From DATLGB01 sp038258425 (GTDB lineage: Bacteria; Actinomycetota; Thermoleophilia; Solirubrobacterales; Solirubrobacteraceae), in contig JBBSPV010000034.1 in the NCBI GenBank assembly GCA_038258425.1, positions 1 to 42,847 of the forward strand: a DNA stretch of 42,847 nucleotides. Direction: 5' to 3'. Below the pieces are notes generated by a model. The model was not told where the DNA came from. It did not search any database and saw only the letters and a program-made list of their open reading frames with translations. Shown piece by piece: positions 37,400 through 42,847 of this stretch. Position 1 is the stretch's first letter; the number at the start of each line of letters is the position of its first letter. The position numbers and the translations under genes were made by a program.

Positions 37400-37801
37400 A
37401 TGCCCCAGCGTCGCCTCGTGCTGCTCGTCGCCGTCCTCGTCGGCCTCCTCGCCGTCGGCGCCGGCCTCGCCGCGCGCCCGCAGGTCCGCGCCGGCGACCC
37501 GCCGCGCACCGCCGACCGCACGCCCGTCGAGCTCCGGTCGCCCCCGGCCAAGACGCTGCGCGCCGGGGCCCGCCGCCCCCGGACCGTGTCCGTCCCCGCG
37601 GGCGAGGAGTTGCAGCTCACGGTGACCGGCGTCGACGCGCCGGACGTCGTCGAGCTCGCCGGTCTCGACCGGCAGGAGCAGATCGCTCCGGACACGCCGG
37701 CGGTCTTCGACCTGCTGGCCGACCGGCCCGGGACCTACCCGGTCGTGCTCGTCGGCGGCGAGCGCCGCCTCGGCGCCCTGCGGGTCACTCCGGCTCGGTA
37801 G
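37400..37801 (+). CDS. Membrane-anchored beta-domain protein
   Basis: 133-aa protein with one N-terminal helix (RLVLLVAVLVGLLAVGAGLAA) that is a signal anchor or signal peptide, a Pro/Arg linker and a beta-rich domain (RTVSVPAGEELQLTVTGVDAP, DRPGTYPVVLVGGERRLGALRV) resembling a cupredoxin-like fold. The His/Cys copper ligands are absent. Function unknown. The 3' end overlaps the convergent zinc-finger gene by 17 bases. Confidence 0.65.
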   Translation: MPQRRLVLLVAVLVGLLAVGAGLAARPQVRAGDPPRTADRTPVELRSPPAKTLRAGARRPRTVSVPAGEELQLTVTGVDAPDVVELAGLDRQEQIAPDTPAVFDLLADRPGTYPVVLVGGERRLGALRVTPAR

Positions 37802-37931
37802 GCCCCGGCGCCGGCCGGACGCCCGTCCCGCCGCACCACGGACAGGTCACGCTGTGCGGCTCGCCACCCTGGCCCGAGACGACCTGGCCCGTGCCCCGGC
37901 AGGGACTGCACGGCTTCGGGGAGGCTTCCAT
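37785..37931 (-). CDS. Small DnaJ-type zinc-ribbon protein
   Basis: 48-aa protein with two CxxCxGxG-type knuckles (PCSPCRGTGQVV and CPWCGGTGVRP), the zinc-binding module of DnaJ. The four cysteines would bind one zinc. Such mini-proteins recur in actinobacteria with no known function. Its ATG overlaps the previous stop codon by one base (TGATG), and its 3' end overlaps the convergent 133-aa gene. Confidence 0.75.
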   Translation of the reverse strand: MEASPKPCSPCRGTGQVVSGQGGEPHSVTCPWCGGTGVRPAPGPTEPE

Positions 37932-38620
37932 CACGCCGCCCCGGGCGGTGGAATGGAACCTCTCGCGCGCGTGAGGCGGCTCGCCCCGACCCCGGGGCCG
38001 GCCGGCGTATCGCCGGGCAGATGGCGGCGCTGGGCCGGTGGGACCTCGCGGTCGGTCATCTCGCGCAGCATGCCGTACCGCCCGAGTGCCTGCCCGGCCG
38101 CCGAAGGATCCTGCACGCGCAGCAGCAGCCCGAAGAGCGCCGGCTGGCCGAGCGGGGAGCGGCGGGCGAGCTCCGCGAGCTCGGCCGGGCCGAAGGCGGC
38201 CTCGACCCGGTCGTCGCTCAGCGGCGGGGAGAACACGAAGGCGAGATTCGGCGCGTCGTCGCCGAGCGCCGTGCAGGCCGAGCCCTCCGACGACGTCCAC
38301 AGCCACCCCTCGATGCCCGCCTCGCGCGGGACGACGCGATCCTCGGCGAGGCGGCGCAGGACGGGGAAGCGCCCCCGCGCCGTGCTCCCGGCGTCTCCCG
38401 GGCCGGGGTCGATGGCGGCCACGGTGACCGCCCCCGGAGCGAAGCGCAGGGGCGCGCGCAGCGCGCGTGTGTGCTCCACCGCGATCTCCTGCGGCGTCAG
38501 GGTCAGGCGGTGGGCCCCCGTGTCGCCCCGGCGGCCGAAGCGGCGCTTCGCCCCGCCGGGCGCGGCGAGCTCGAGGACGAGCGCCCCGTCGGGGGCGCCC
38601 GGGGGTGGTGCCGAGCTCAT
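37931..38620 (-). CDS. Hypothetical protein
   Basis: 229-aa soluble protein of unrecognised family. N-terminal part: DGALVLELAAPGGAKRRFGRRGDTG, then HRLTLTPQEIAVEHTRALRAPLRF with beta-strand character, resembling a PH-like or bacterial PH fold. The middle has GIEGWLWTSSEGSACTALGDDAPNLAFVF; the end has a Pro/Gly/Arg-rich tail. ATG 38620 overlaps the VOC gene stop (ATGA), so the three minus-strand genes form an operon. Confidence 0.6.
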   Translation of the reverse strand: MSSAPPPGAPDGALVLELAAPGGAKRRFGRRGDTGAHRLTLTPQEIAVEHTRALRAPLRFAPGAVTVAAIDPGPGDAGSTARGRFPVLRRLAEDRVVPREAGIEGWLWTSSEGSACTALGDDAPNLAFVFSPPLSDDRVEAAFGPAELAELARRSPLGQPALFGLLLRVQDPSAAGQALGRYGMLREMTDREVPPAQRRHLPGDTPAGPGVGASRLTRARGSIPPPGAA

Positions 38621-39471
38621 GCCCCCATCATGACGACCGCGAGCCGCGTGTTCCACGGATCGCGGACGTCGAACCCGCCGGGCCGGTCCTGGACCGGCGC
38701 TCCGGCCGCCTGGGCCCGCGCGCGGACCTCGGCCACGTCGGCGTCGGACGGCAGCTCGAGCGTCCACTCCCCCAGGCCGGCCACGTGCGGCGGCGCGGCC
38801 GGGACGCCCTGGCCACGCCAGACGTTGAAGCCGAGGTGGTGGTGGTAGCCGCCGGCGGAGACGAAGACGGCACTCGGCAGCTGCGCCTGCACGTCGAAGC
38901 CGATGACGTCGCGGTAGAAGCCGAGGCCGTCCTCGATCGACCCGACGTGGAGGTGCAGGTGGCCCGTGCGCAGGCCCGTGTCGACGTGCGTCGTGGGCTC
39001 CTCCCCCGCGACCGTCGCGAGCAGGTCCTCGAGGTCCAGTGGCGCCGGGCCGCCGCGGGCGAACTCCGACTCCTCGGAGCCTGGCCACGCCTCGCGCGGC
39101 CGGTCCGCGGCGAGCTCGATGCCGTTGCCGTCCGGATCGGGCAGGTAGATCGCCTCGTGAGTGCCGTGGTCCGAGGCGCCGTGCACCGGCGTGCGCACCG
39201 CGGACAGGCGCACGACGGCCCGGGCCAGCGCCTCGCGGCTCGGATACAGCAGGGCGTAGTGGTAGAGACCGGCGTGGCGGCCGGCCGGGCGGGCCTGCGC
39301 GTCCTCGTGCAGGACGACGGTGGTCTCGTCCCCGTCGCCGAGCGCCGCCCCGCCCACGTCCTCGCGGTGCACACGCAGGCCCAGCGCGGCCTGATACCAG
39401 GCGACGGCGCGGTCGACGTCGGCGACGACGAGGTGCGTCGGGCCGAGGCGCATGGTGGCCGGGAGGCCCAC
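38617..39471 (-). CDS. VOC family dioxygenase (CatE-like)
   Basis: 284-aa protein with two tandem vicinal-oxygen-chelate modules, residues ~7-125 (LGPTHLVVADVDRAVAWYQAALG through EAIYLPDPDGNGIELA) and ~165-280 (GHLHLHVGSIEDGLGFYRDVIGF through DPWNTRLAVVM). This is the layout of extradiol catechol-2,3-dioxygenase (CatE/MhqA-like). Metal ligands His (THLVV; HLHLHV) and Glu (GIELA) are visible. GTG 39471 was chosen because TACACT lies six bases upstream; ATG 39453 is the alternative. The promoter carries a TTGCG-CA-CGCAA palindrome, suggesting a MarR-type repressor. Confidence 0.82.
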   Translation of the reverse strand: MGLPATMRLGPTHLVVADVDRAVAWYQAALGLRVHREDVGGAALGDGDETTVVLHEDAQARPAGRHAGLYHYALLYPSREALARAVVRLSAVRTPVHGASDHGTHEAIYLPDPDGNGIELAADRPREAWPGSEESEFARGGPAPLDLEDLLATVAGEEPTTHVDTGLRTGHLHLHVGSIEDGLGFYRDVIGFDVQAQLPSAVFVSAGGYHHHLGFNVWRGQGVPAAPPHVAGLGEWTLELPSDADVAEVRARAQAAGAPVQDRPGGFDVRDPWNTRLAVVMMGA

Positions 39472-39477
39472 GCTTCG

Positions 39478-39496
39478 AGTGTAGTTGCGCACGCAA
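39478..39496 (-). promoter_or_regulatory. Promoter and MarR-like operator of the VOC gene
   Basis: -10 TACACT on the minus strand (39478-39483) six bases before the GTG, and the palindrome TTGCG-CA-CGCAA (39485-39496) directly upstream of it. MarR-family sites often have TTGC-N4-GCAA form. No marR gene is in the window. Confidence 0.5.
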
Positions 39497-39543
39497 GGAG
39501 TGCCCGGGGCTGGAACCTCGGCGGACGTCCGAGACGGGCCCGG

Positions 39544-39571
39544 CTCAAGACCGCGGACCACCCGCCGATGG
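39544..39571 (+). promoter_or_regulatory. WhiG/FliA-type promoter of the GGDEF/HD-GYP gene
   Basis: CTCAAG (39544-39549), 14 bases, GCCGATGG (39564-39571), nine bases to the ATG at 39581. Boxes match those of pilM and pilN. Confidence 0.72.
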
Positions 39572-39580
39572 ACCCGGACG

Positions 39581-40870
39581 ATGCCCGCCCACGTCCTCCT
39601 GCCGGTCGCCCTGTGCGCGGGGTGCTGCGGGCTGCTCGCAGTCGGGGCGCTGCGCCCGGGGCTGCCGCGTGTGCGCTGGACGGACGGGCTCGCGGCCGCG
39701 CTGGCCGCCGGCGTGCTCGCCGTCGCGAGCCTCGGCAACCTCAATCCCCTCGCCACGGGCCTCGCCACCGGCTGCCTCGCCGTCGTGATGCTGCGCGTGA
39801 TCCTCACCTTTCGTCACCACACCCGCACGTTGCAGGTCAGCCGCCGCGAGGCGCTCACGGACGCGCTCACCGGCCTGGGCAACCGCCGGCGGCTGCTTTC
39901 GGATCTTCGCGGCCACCTCGACCCCAAGGGCGACGGCTGCGTCCTGATGCTCTTCGACCTCAACGGCTTCAAGGCCTACAACGACGCCTTCGGGCACGCC
40001 GCCGGCGACCAGCTGCTCGTGCGGCTGGGCCGGGCGCTGGCCGAGGCGGTCGGCCCCGAGGGCCGCGCGTACCGCTTCGGCGGCGACGAGTTCTGCGCCC
40101 TCGTGCCCGGGCGCCGGTTGCACGACTCCGAGGCCGCCGCCCTGCAGGCCCTCAGCGAGGACGGCCGCGGCTTCTCGATCACCGCCGCCCACGGCGTGGC
40201 GCGCATCCCCGTGGAGGCGTCCACCGCCTCGTCGGCGCTCAAGCTCGCCGACCAGCGGATGTACGCGGCGAAGTACGCCGCCCGGACCTCGAGGGCGGTC
40301 AGCCGGCTGCGCGACGTCCTCGGCGACGTCCTGGAGGAGCGTGAGCGTGGTCTCGGCGACCACGCCGACGCCGTCGCCCGCCAGGCGCGCCGCGTCGGCC
40401 GCCGGCTCGACCTCGCCGACGACGACCTCGACGACCTCGCCTGGGCGGCCTGGCTGCACGACATCGGCATGGCCGCCGTGCCCGACGCCGTGCTCGCCGA
40501 GCCCGGCCCGTTGAGCGACGAGGCGTGGCGGCTCATGCGCCAGCACACGGTGATCGGCGAGCGCATCCTGAGCCGGGCGCCCGCGCTGCGCAGCGCCGCC
40601 GCCCTCGTGCGGGCCAGCCACGAGCGCCTGGACGGGCAGGGGTACCCCGACGGCCTCAAGGGGGACGCGATCCCGCTCGGGGCCCGTGTCGTCGCCGTCT
40701 GCGACGCCTTCGACGCGCTGACCGCCGGCCGGCCCCACCGGCCGCCCGTGGACGTCGAGGCCGCGCTCGACGAGCTGCTCCGCTGCGCCGGCACGCAGTT
40801 CGACCGGCGGGTGGTCGAGGCCCTCGTGGCCGTGATGGCCGAGGACGCCCCGGCGCACGTGAGCGCCTAG
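39581..40870 (+). CDS. Membrane GGDEF/HD-GYP c-di-GMP enzyme
   Basis: 429-aa protein. Residues ~1-80 hold two or three membrane helices (LLPVALCAGCCGLLAVGAL, GLAAALAAGVLAVASLG, GLATGCLAVVMLRVIL). The GGDEF domain (~85-240) has DALTGLGNRRRLL, MLFDLNGFKAYNDAFGHAAGD and intact RFGGDEFCAL, so diguanylate cyclase activity is likely; no RxxD inhibitory site is seen. The HD-GYP domain (~265-420) has LHDIGM (K of HDIGK replaced by M) and ASHERLDGQGYPDGL, where HHE has become SHE, losing one metal ligand. Phosphodiesterase activity may therefore be reduced. Confidence 0.9.
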   Translation: MPAHVLLPVALCAGCCGLLAVGALRPGLPRVRWTDGLAAALAAGVLAVASLGNLNPLATGLATGCLAVVMLRVILTFRHHTRTLQVSRREALTDALTGLGNRRRLLSDLRGHLDPKGDGCVLMLFDLNGFKAYNDAFGHAAGDQLLVRLGRALAEAVGPEGRAYRFGGDEFCALVPGRRLHDSEAAALQALSEDGRGFSITAAHGVARIPVEASTASSALKLADQRMYAAKYAARTSRAVSRLRDVLGDVLEERERGLGDHADAVARQARRVGRRLDLADDDLDDLAWAAWLHDIGMAAVPDAVLAEPGPLSDEAWRLMRQHTVIGERILSRAPALRSAAALVRASHERLDGQGYPDGLKGDAIPLGARVVAVCDAFDALTAGRPHRPPVDVEAALDELLRCAGTQFDRRVVEALVAVMAEDAPAHVSA

Positions 40871-40887
40871 ACGCCACCCGGGCGGGG

Positions 40888-40893
40888 TAGCGT
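40888..40893 (+). promoter_or_regulatory. -10 element of the pyrophosphatase gene
   Basis: TAGCGT ten bases before the ATG at 40904. Same geometry as other leaderless-type starts. Confidence 0.4.
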
Positions 40894-40903
40894 CTCGTCG
40901 CCC

Positions 40904-42526
40904 ATGGGCTCCCGCGTCTACGTCACCGGACACCGCAACCCGGACACGGACTCCATCGCGGCCGCCGTCGGCTACGCCGAGTTGCTCAACCGCACGGAGC
41001 CCGACACGGAGCACGTCCCCGTCCGGCTCGGCGAGGTCTCGGCCCAGACGCGCTGGGTGCTCGAGCGCAGCGGCGCGCCCGAGCCGCGCCTGCTGACCCA
41101 CATCCGCGTGCGGGTCCGCGACGTCATGCAGACGAGCTTCCCGGCGGCTCGCGACGACGTGCCGGTCCGCCAGGTCGGCCGCACCATGGCGCGCGAGGCC
41201 TCCGACGTCGTCCTCGTCGTCGACGACGACGGCGGCCTCGCCGGGGTCGTCACGGAGCGCGCCCTGGCCCGGCGCTACATCCGCGAGTCGCGCGAGACCT
41301 CGAGCCTCGTCGACACCCCGACCGCGCTGCGCGCGATCGTCGACGTGCTCGAGGGCGAGGCGCTCAACGACACGGGCGGCGAGGTCGCGGGCCGGGTCTG
41401 GGTGCTCGCCACCGACGTCCGCTCGCCGACCGGCGTCCGGGAGGGCGACGTGGTCGTCGTGGGCGACCGCGACGATATGCAGCGCCGGGCGATCGAGATC
41501 GGCGTGGCGCTGATCGTCGTCTCCAACGGCTCGCGGGTCCAGCCGGCGACCCTCGACGCCGCCCGCGAGCGCGGCGTGGCCGTCATCTCGTCCCCGCTGG
41601 ACTCCTACGTGACCGGCCGCATGATCACCCTGGCGGCGCCGTGCCGGGCCGTGCTCGAGGGCGATCCGCTCACCGTGCGCCCCGACGACCTGCTCGACGA
41701 CGTCGCCGAGTCGGTCAAGGACGTCCACTACCGCGCGGCCGTCGCCGTCGACTCCGCCGGCAGGCCGGTGGGCATCGTGGCCCGTTCGGCCCTCGTGAGC
41801 CCGGCCCGGCGGCGCGCCATCCTCGTCGACCACGCCGAGCCGGGTCAGAGCGTCGACGGCATCGAGGCGGCCGAGATCGTCGAGATCCTCGACCACCACC
41901 ACATCGGCTCGATCGAGACGTCGACCCCCGTGCACGCGACGTTCGACCCCGTGGGCTCGACGGCGACGCTCGTCGTGGAGCGCTTCCGCCTGAACGCCAT
42001 GGAGCCGCAGCGCCCCACCGCGCTGCTGCTGCTCGCCGCGGTGCTGTCGGACACCGTGATCCTCAACTCGCCGACGACGACCCGGCGCGACCACGAGGTC
42101 GTCGGCCACCTCGAGCGGCTGCTCGGGGTCGACGCGCAGGAGTACGGCCGGGAGATGTTCGAGGCGACCACCGACCTCTCCGGGATCTCGGCCGAGGACG
42201 TCGTGACCCGCGACGCCAAGCAGTACGACACGGACGACGGCGGCACGTTGTGCATCGCACAGATCGAGACCGTCGGCGGCGGAGCGCTCGAGCGGCGCGA
42301 CGAGCTGTTGACCTGCATGCGCGCGATCCGGGAGCGTCGCGGCTACGTCTCCTTCGCGCTGATGATCACCGACATCGTCGCCAAGGACACGACGCTGCTC
42401 GTCGCCGGCGAGGAGGCCCGCGTGCAGAAGGCGCTCGGCGAGGCCGACGGCGATGGGACCATCGACCTGCCCGGCGTCATGAGCCGCAAGAAGCAGCTCG
42501 CGCCCCGCCTGCTCGCGATCTTCTAG
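40904..42526 (+). CDS. ppaC: Family II Mn-dependent inorganic pyrophosphatase with CBS-DRTGG insert
   Basis: 540-aa DHH-superfamily enzyme that hydrolyses pyrophosphate in the cytosol. Catalytic N domain: VYVTGHRNPDTDSIAAAVGY, then an insert with CBS (VRVRDVMQTSFPAARDD, VVLVVDDDGGLAGVVTERAL), a DRTGG-like domain (GDVVVVGDRDDMQRRAIE) and a second CBS motif. The DHH core resumes at EIVEILDHHHIGSIET and LAAVLSDTVIL, and the DHHA2 domain ends with MSRKKQLAPRLL for substrate binding. CBS-PPases are regulated by adenine nucleotides and diadenosine polyphosphates. Length fits that subgroup. Confidence 0.95.
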   Translation: MGSRVYVTGHRNPDTDSIAAAVGYAELLNRTEPDTEHVPVRLGEVSAQTRWVLERSGAPEPRLLTHIRVRVRDVMQTSFPAARDDVPVRQVGRTMAREASDVVLVVDDDGGLAGVVTERALARRYIRESRETSSLVDTPTALRAIVDVLEGEALNDTGGEVAGRVWVLATDVRSPTGVREGDVVVVGDRDDMQRRAIEIGVALIVVSNGSRVQPATLDAARERGVAVISSPLDSYVTGRMITLAAPCRAVLEGDPLTVRPDDLLDDVAESVKDVHYRAAVAVDSAGRPVGIVARSALVSPARRRAILVDHAEPGQSVDGIEAAEIVEILDHHHIGSIETSTPVHATFDPVGSTATLVVERFRLNAMEPQRPTALLLLAAVLSDTVILNSPTTTRRDHEVVGHLERLLGVDAQEYGREMFEATTDLSGISAEDVVTRDAKQYDTDDGGTLCIAQIETVGGGALERRDELLTCMRAIRERRGYVSFALMITDIVAKDTTLLVAGEEARVQKALGEADGDGTIDLPGVMSRKKQLAPRLLAIF

Positions 42527-42543
42527 GGGTGCCGGAGGCGGCG

Positions 42544-42561
42544 CGCGGCGACGGCGCCGCG
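42544..42561. terminator. Weak GC hairpin after the pyrophosphatase gene
   Basis: CGCGGCG, loop ACGG, CGCCGCG, 17 bases after the stop codon. No T-run follows. It may be a terminator but a seven-base all-GC stem is not rare here. Confidence 0.35.
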
Positions 42562-42607
42562 TGAACCGGCCGGGTCTGCCGGAGGTGGGCCCGTGGGTCG
42601 TCCTTGG

Positions 42608-42636
42608 CTCAAGGCGGGCTCGGCGGCTGCCGACCA
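42608..42636 (+). promoter_or_regulatory. WhiG/FliA-type promoter of the right-edge gene
   Basis: CTCAAG (42608-42613), 15 bases, GCCGACCA (42629-42636), seven bases to GTG 42644. It keeps the spacing of the pil promoters; the -10 has C for T at one position. Confidence 0.65.
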
Positions 42637-42643
42637 CCGGGGC

Positions 42644-42847
42644 GTGACGTCCCCGGGCTCACTCCCCGCCCGCCTGCTCGCCGCGCCCCTGCTCGGGCTC
42701 GCGCTGCTCCTCGGCGCGACCGCCGCCTCCGCCCAGGAGGGCGGCGCCCCCACGCCGGAGCCCGCGCCGACGGCGACCGCGACGCCCGCGCCCATCCTTC
42801 CGCCGCCCGCCGCGCCGTCCGCCCCGGCGCCGGGCGCCACGCCCGCG
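42644..42847 (+). CDS. Secreted Pro/Ala-rich protein (5' part)
   Basis: Open to the window edge. The visible part is a signal peptide (SLPARLLAAPLLGLALLLGATAASA with AxA cleavage before QEGGA) followed by a Pro/Ala/Thr-rich stretch typical of a cell-wall-spanning linker. GTG 42644 is set by the WhiG-type promoter. A GTG at 42593 with GGAGGTG before it is an alternative start but would give an overlong signal. The mature function lies outside the window. Confidence 0.65.
   Translation, partial: MTSPGSLPARLLAAPLLGLALLLGATAASAQEGGAPTPEPAPTATATPAPILPPPAAPSAPAPGATPA

Noticed and set aside
39545..42637. Minus-strand open frame of about 1030 codons opposite the GGDEF/HD-GYP and pyrophosphatase genes
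   Set aside because: Same shadow effect; composition is low-complexity Arg/Asp/His/Val and the opposite strand encodes well-known enzymes.

Overview
The window is very GC-rich, with strong third-position G/C bias, long open antisense frames and frequent GTG starts. Together with a secretin-free type IV pilus (T4P) operon, WhiG-like promoters, DUF7144 membrane proteins, a LAL-type LuxR regulator and leaderless promoters, this points to a deep-branching actinobacterium. The class Thermoleophilia (Solirubrobacter/Conexibacter/Patulibacter-like) is likely. The taxon is inferred from gene content, not from a marker gene.

Layout. (1) 0.05-4.8 kb, minus strand: nadK, tlyA, dxs, a polyprenyl synthase and xseB, a tightly coupled housekeeping operon with no xseA. 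(2) 4.8-8.7 kb: a region in decay, with the 3' end of an MFS transporter, an M20 deacylase, a broken cysteine dioxygenase and two secreted proteins (phospholipase C-like and RTX-like). (3) 8.7-9.9 kb, minus strand: nusB, efp and a LapA-like protein. (4) 10.0-17.3 kb: membrane and stress-type genes (GAP family, two DUF7144 proteins, AI-2E permease, YihY/BrkB, DUF1269) around a large LAL/MalT-like LuxR regulator. Five of its promoter regions carry one composite element, TCAYCC-N5-GGRYGA-N7-TCACCC, and four of these lie at an almost fixed distance from the start codon. (5) 17.3-24.3 kb: metallo-beta-lactamase-fold protein, secreted hydrolase, hypothetical proteins, a ferritin-like/TatA/ferritin-like cassette, and a secreted thrombospondin-type-3 repeat protein. 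(6) 24.3-28.5 kb, minus strand: aroC, a fused aroK-aroB, aroQ and an M24 peptidase. In related genomes this operon usually runs straight into efp-nusB; here about 14.6 kb separates them. (7) 28.5-37.1 kb, minus strand: T4P genes pilA, pilV/W/X-like, pilM, pilD, pilN, pilO and a PilP-like protein, without pilB/C/T. (8) 37.4-42.8 kb: small membrane protein, zinc-finger protein, hypothetical protein, VOC dioxygenase, GGDEF/HD-GYP protein, CBS-containing family II pyrophosphatase, and the start of a secreted protein at the right edge.

How it fits together. The most coherent unit is a c-di-GMP-controlled pilus regulon. Seven promoters match a FliA/WhiG-type consensus, CTCAAG-N14/15-GCCGATnA. They precede pilA, the pilVWX block, pilMD, pilNOP, the thrombospondin-type-3 gene, the GGDEF/HD-GYP gene and the right-edge secreted gene. 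In six of the seven the -10 lies 6-9 nt before the start codon, which predicts leaderless mRNA. The exception is pilA, whose roughly 167-nt leader contains what reads as a c-di-GMP-I (GEMM-I) riboswitch. In Rubrobacter the RsiG/c-di-GMP/WhiG switch is known to control T4P. Here the major pilin appears to add a second, RNA-level c-di-GMP input, and a c-di-GMP enzyme is itself a predicted member of the regulon.
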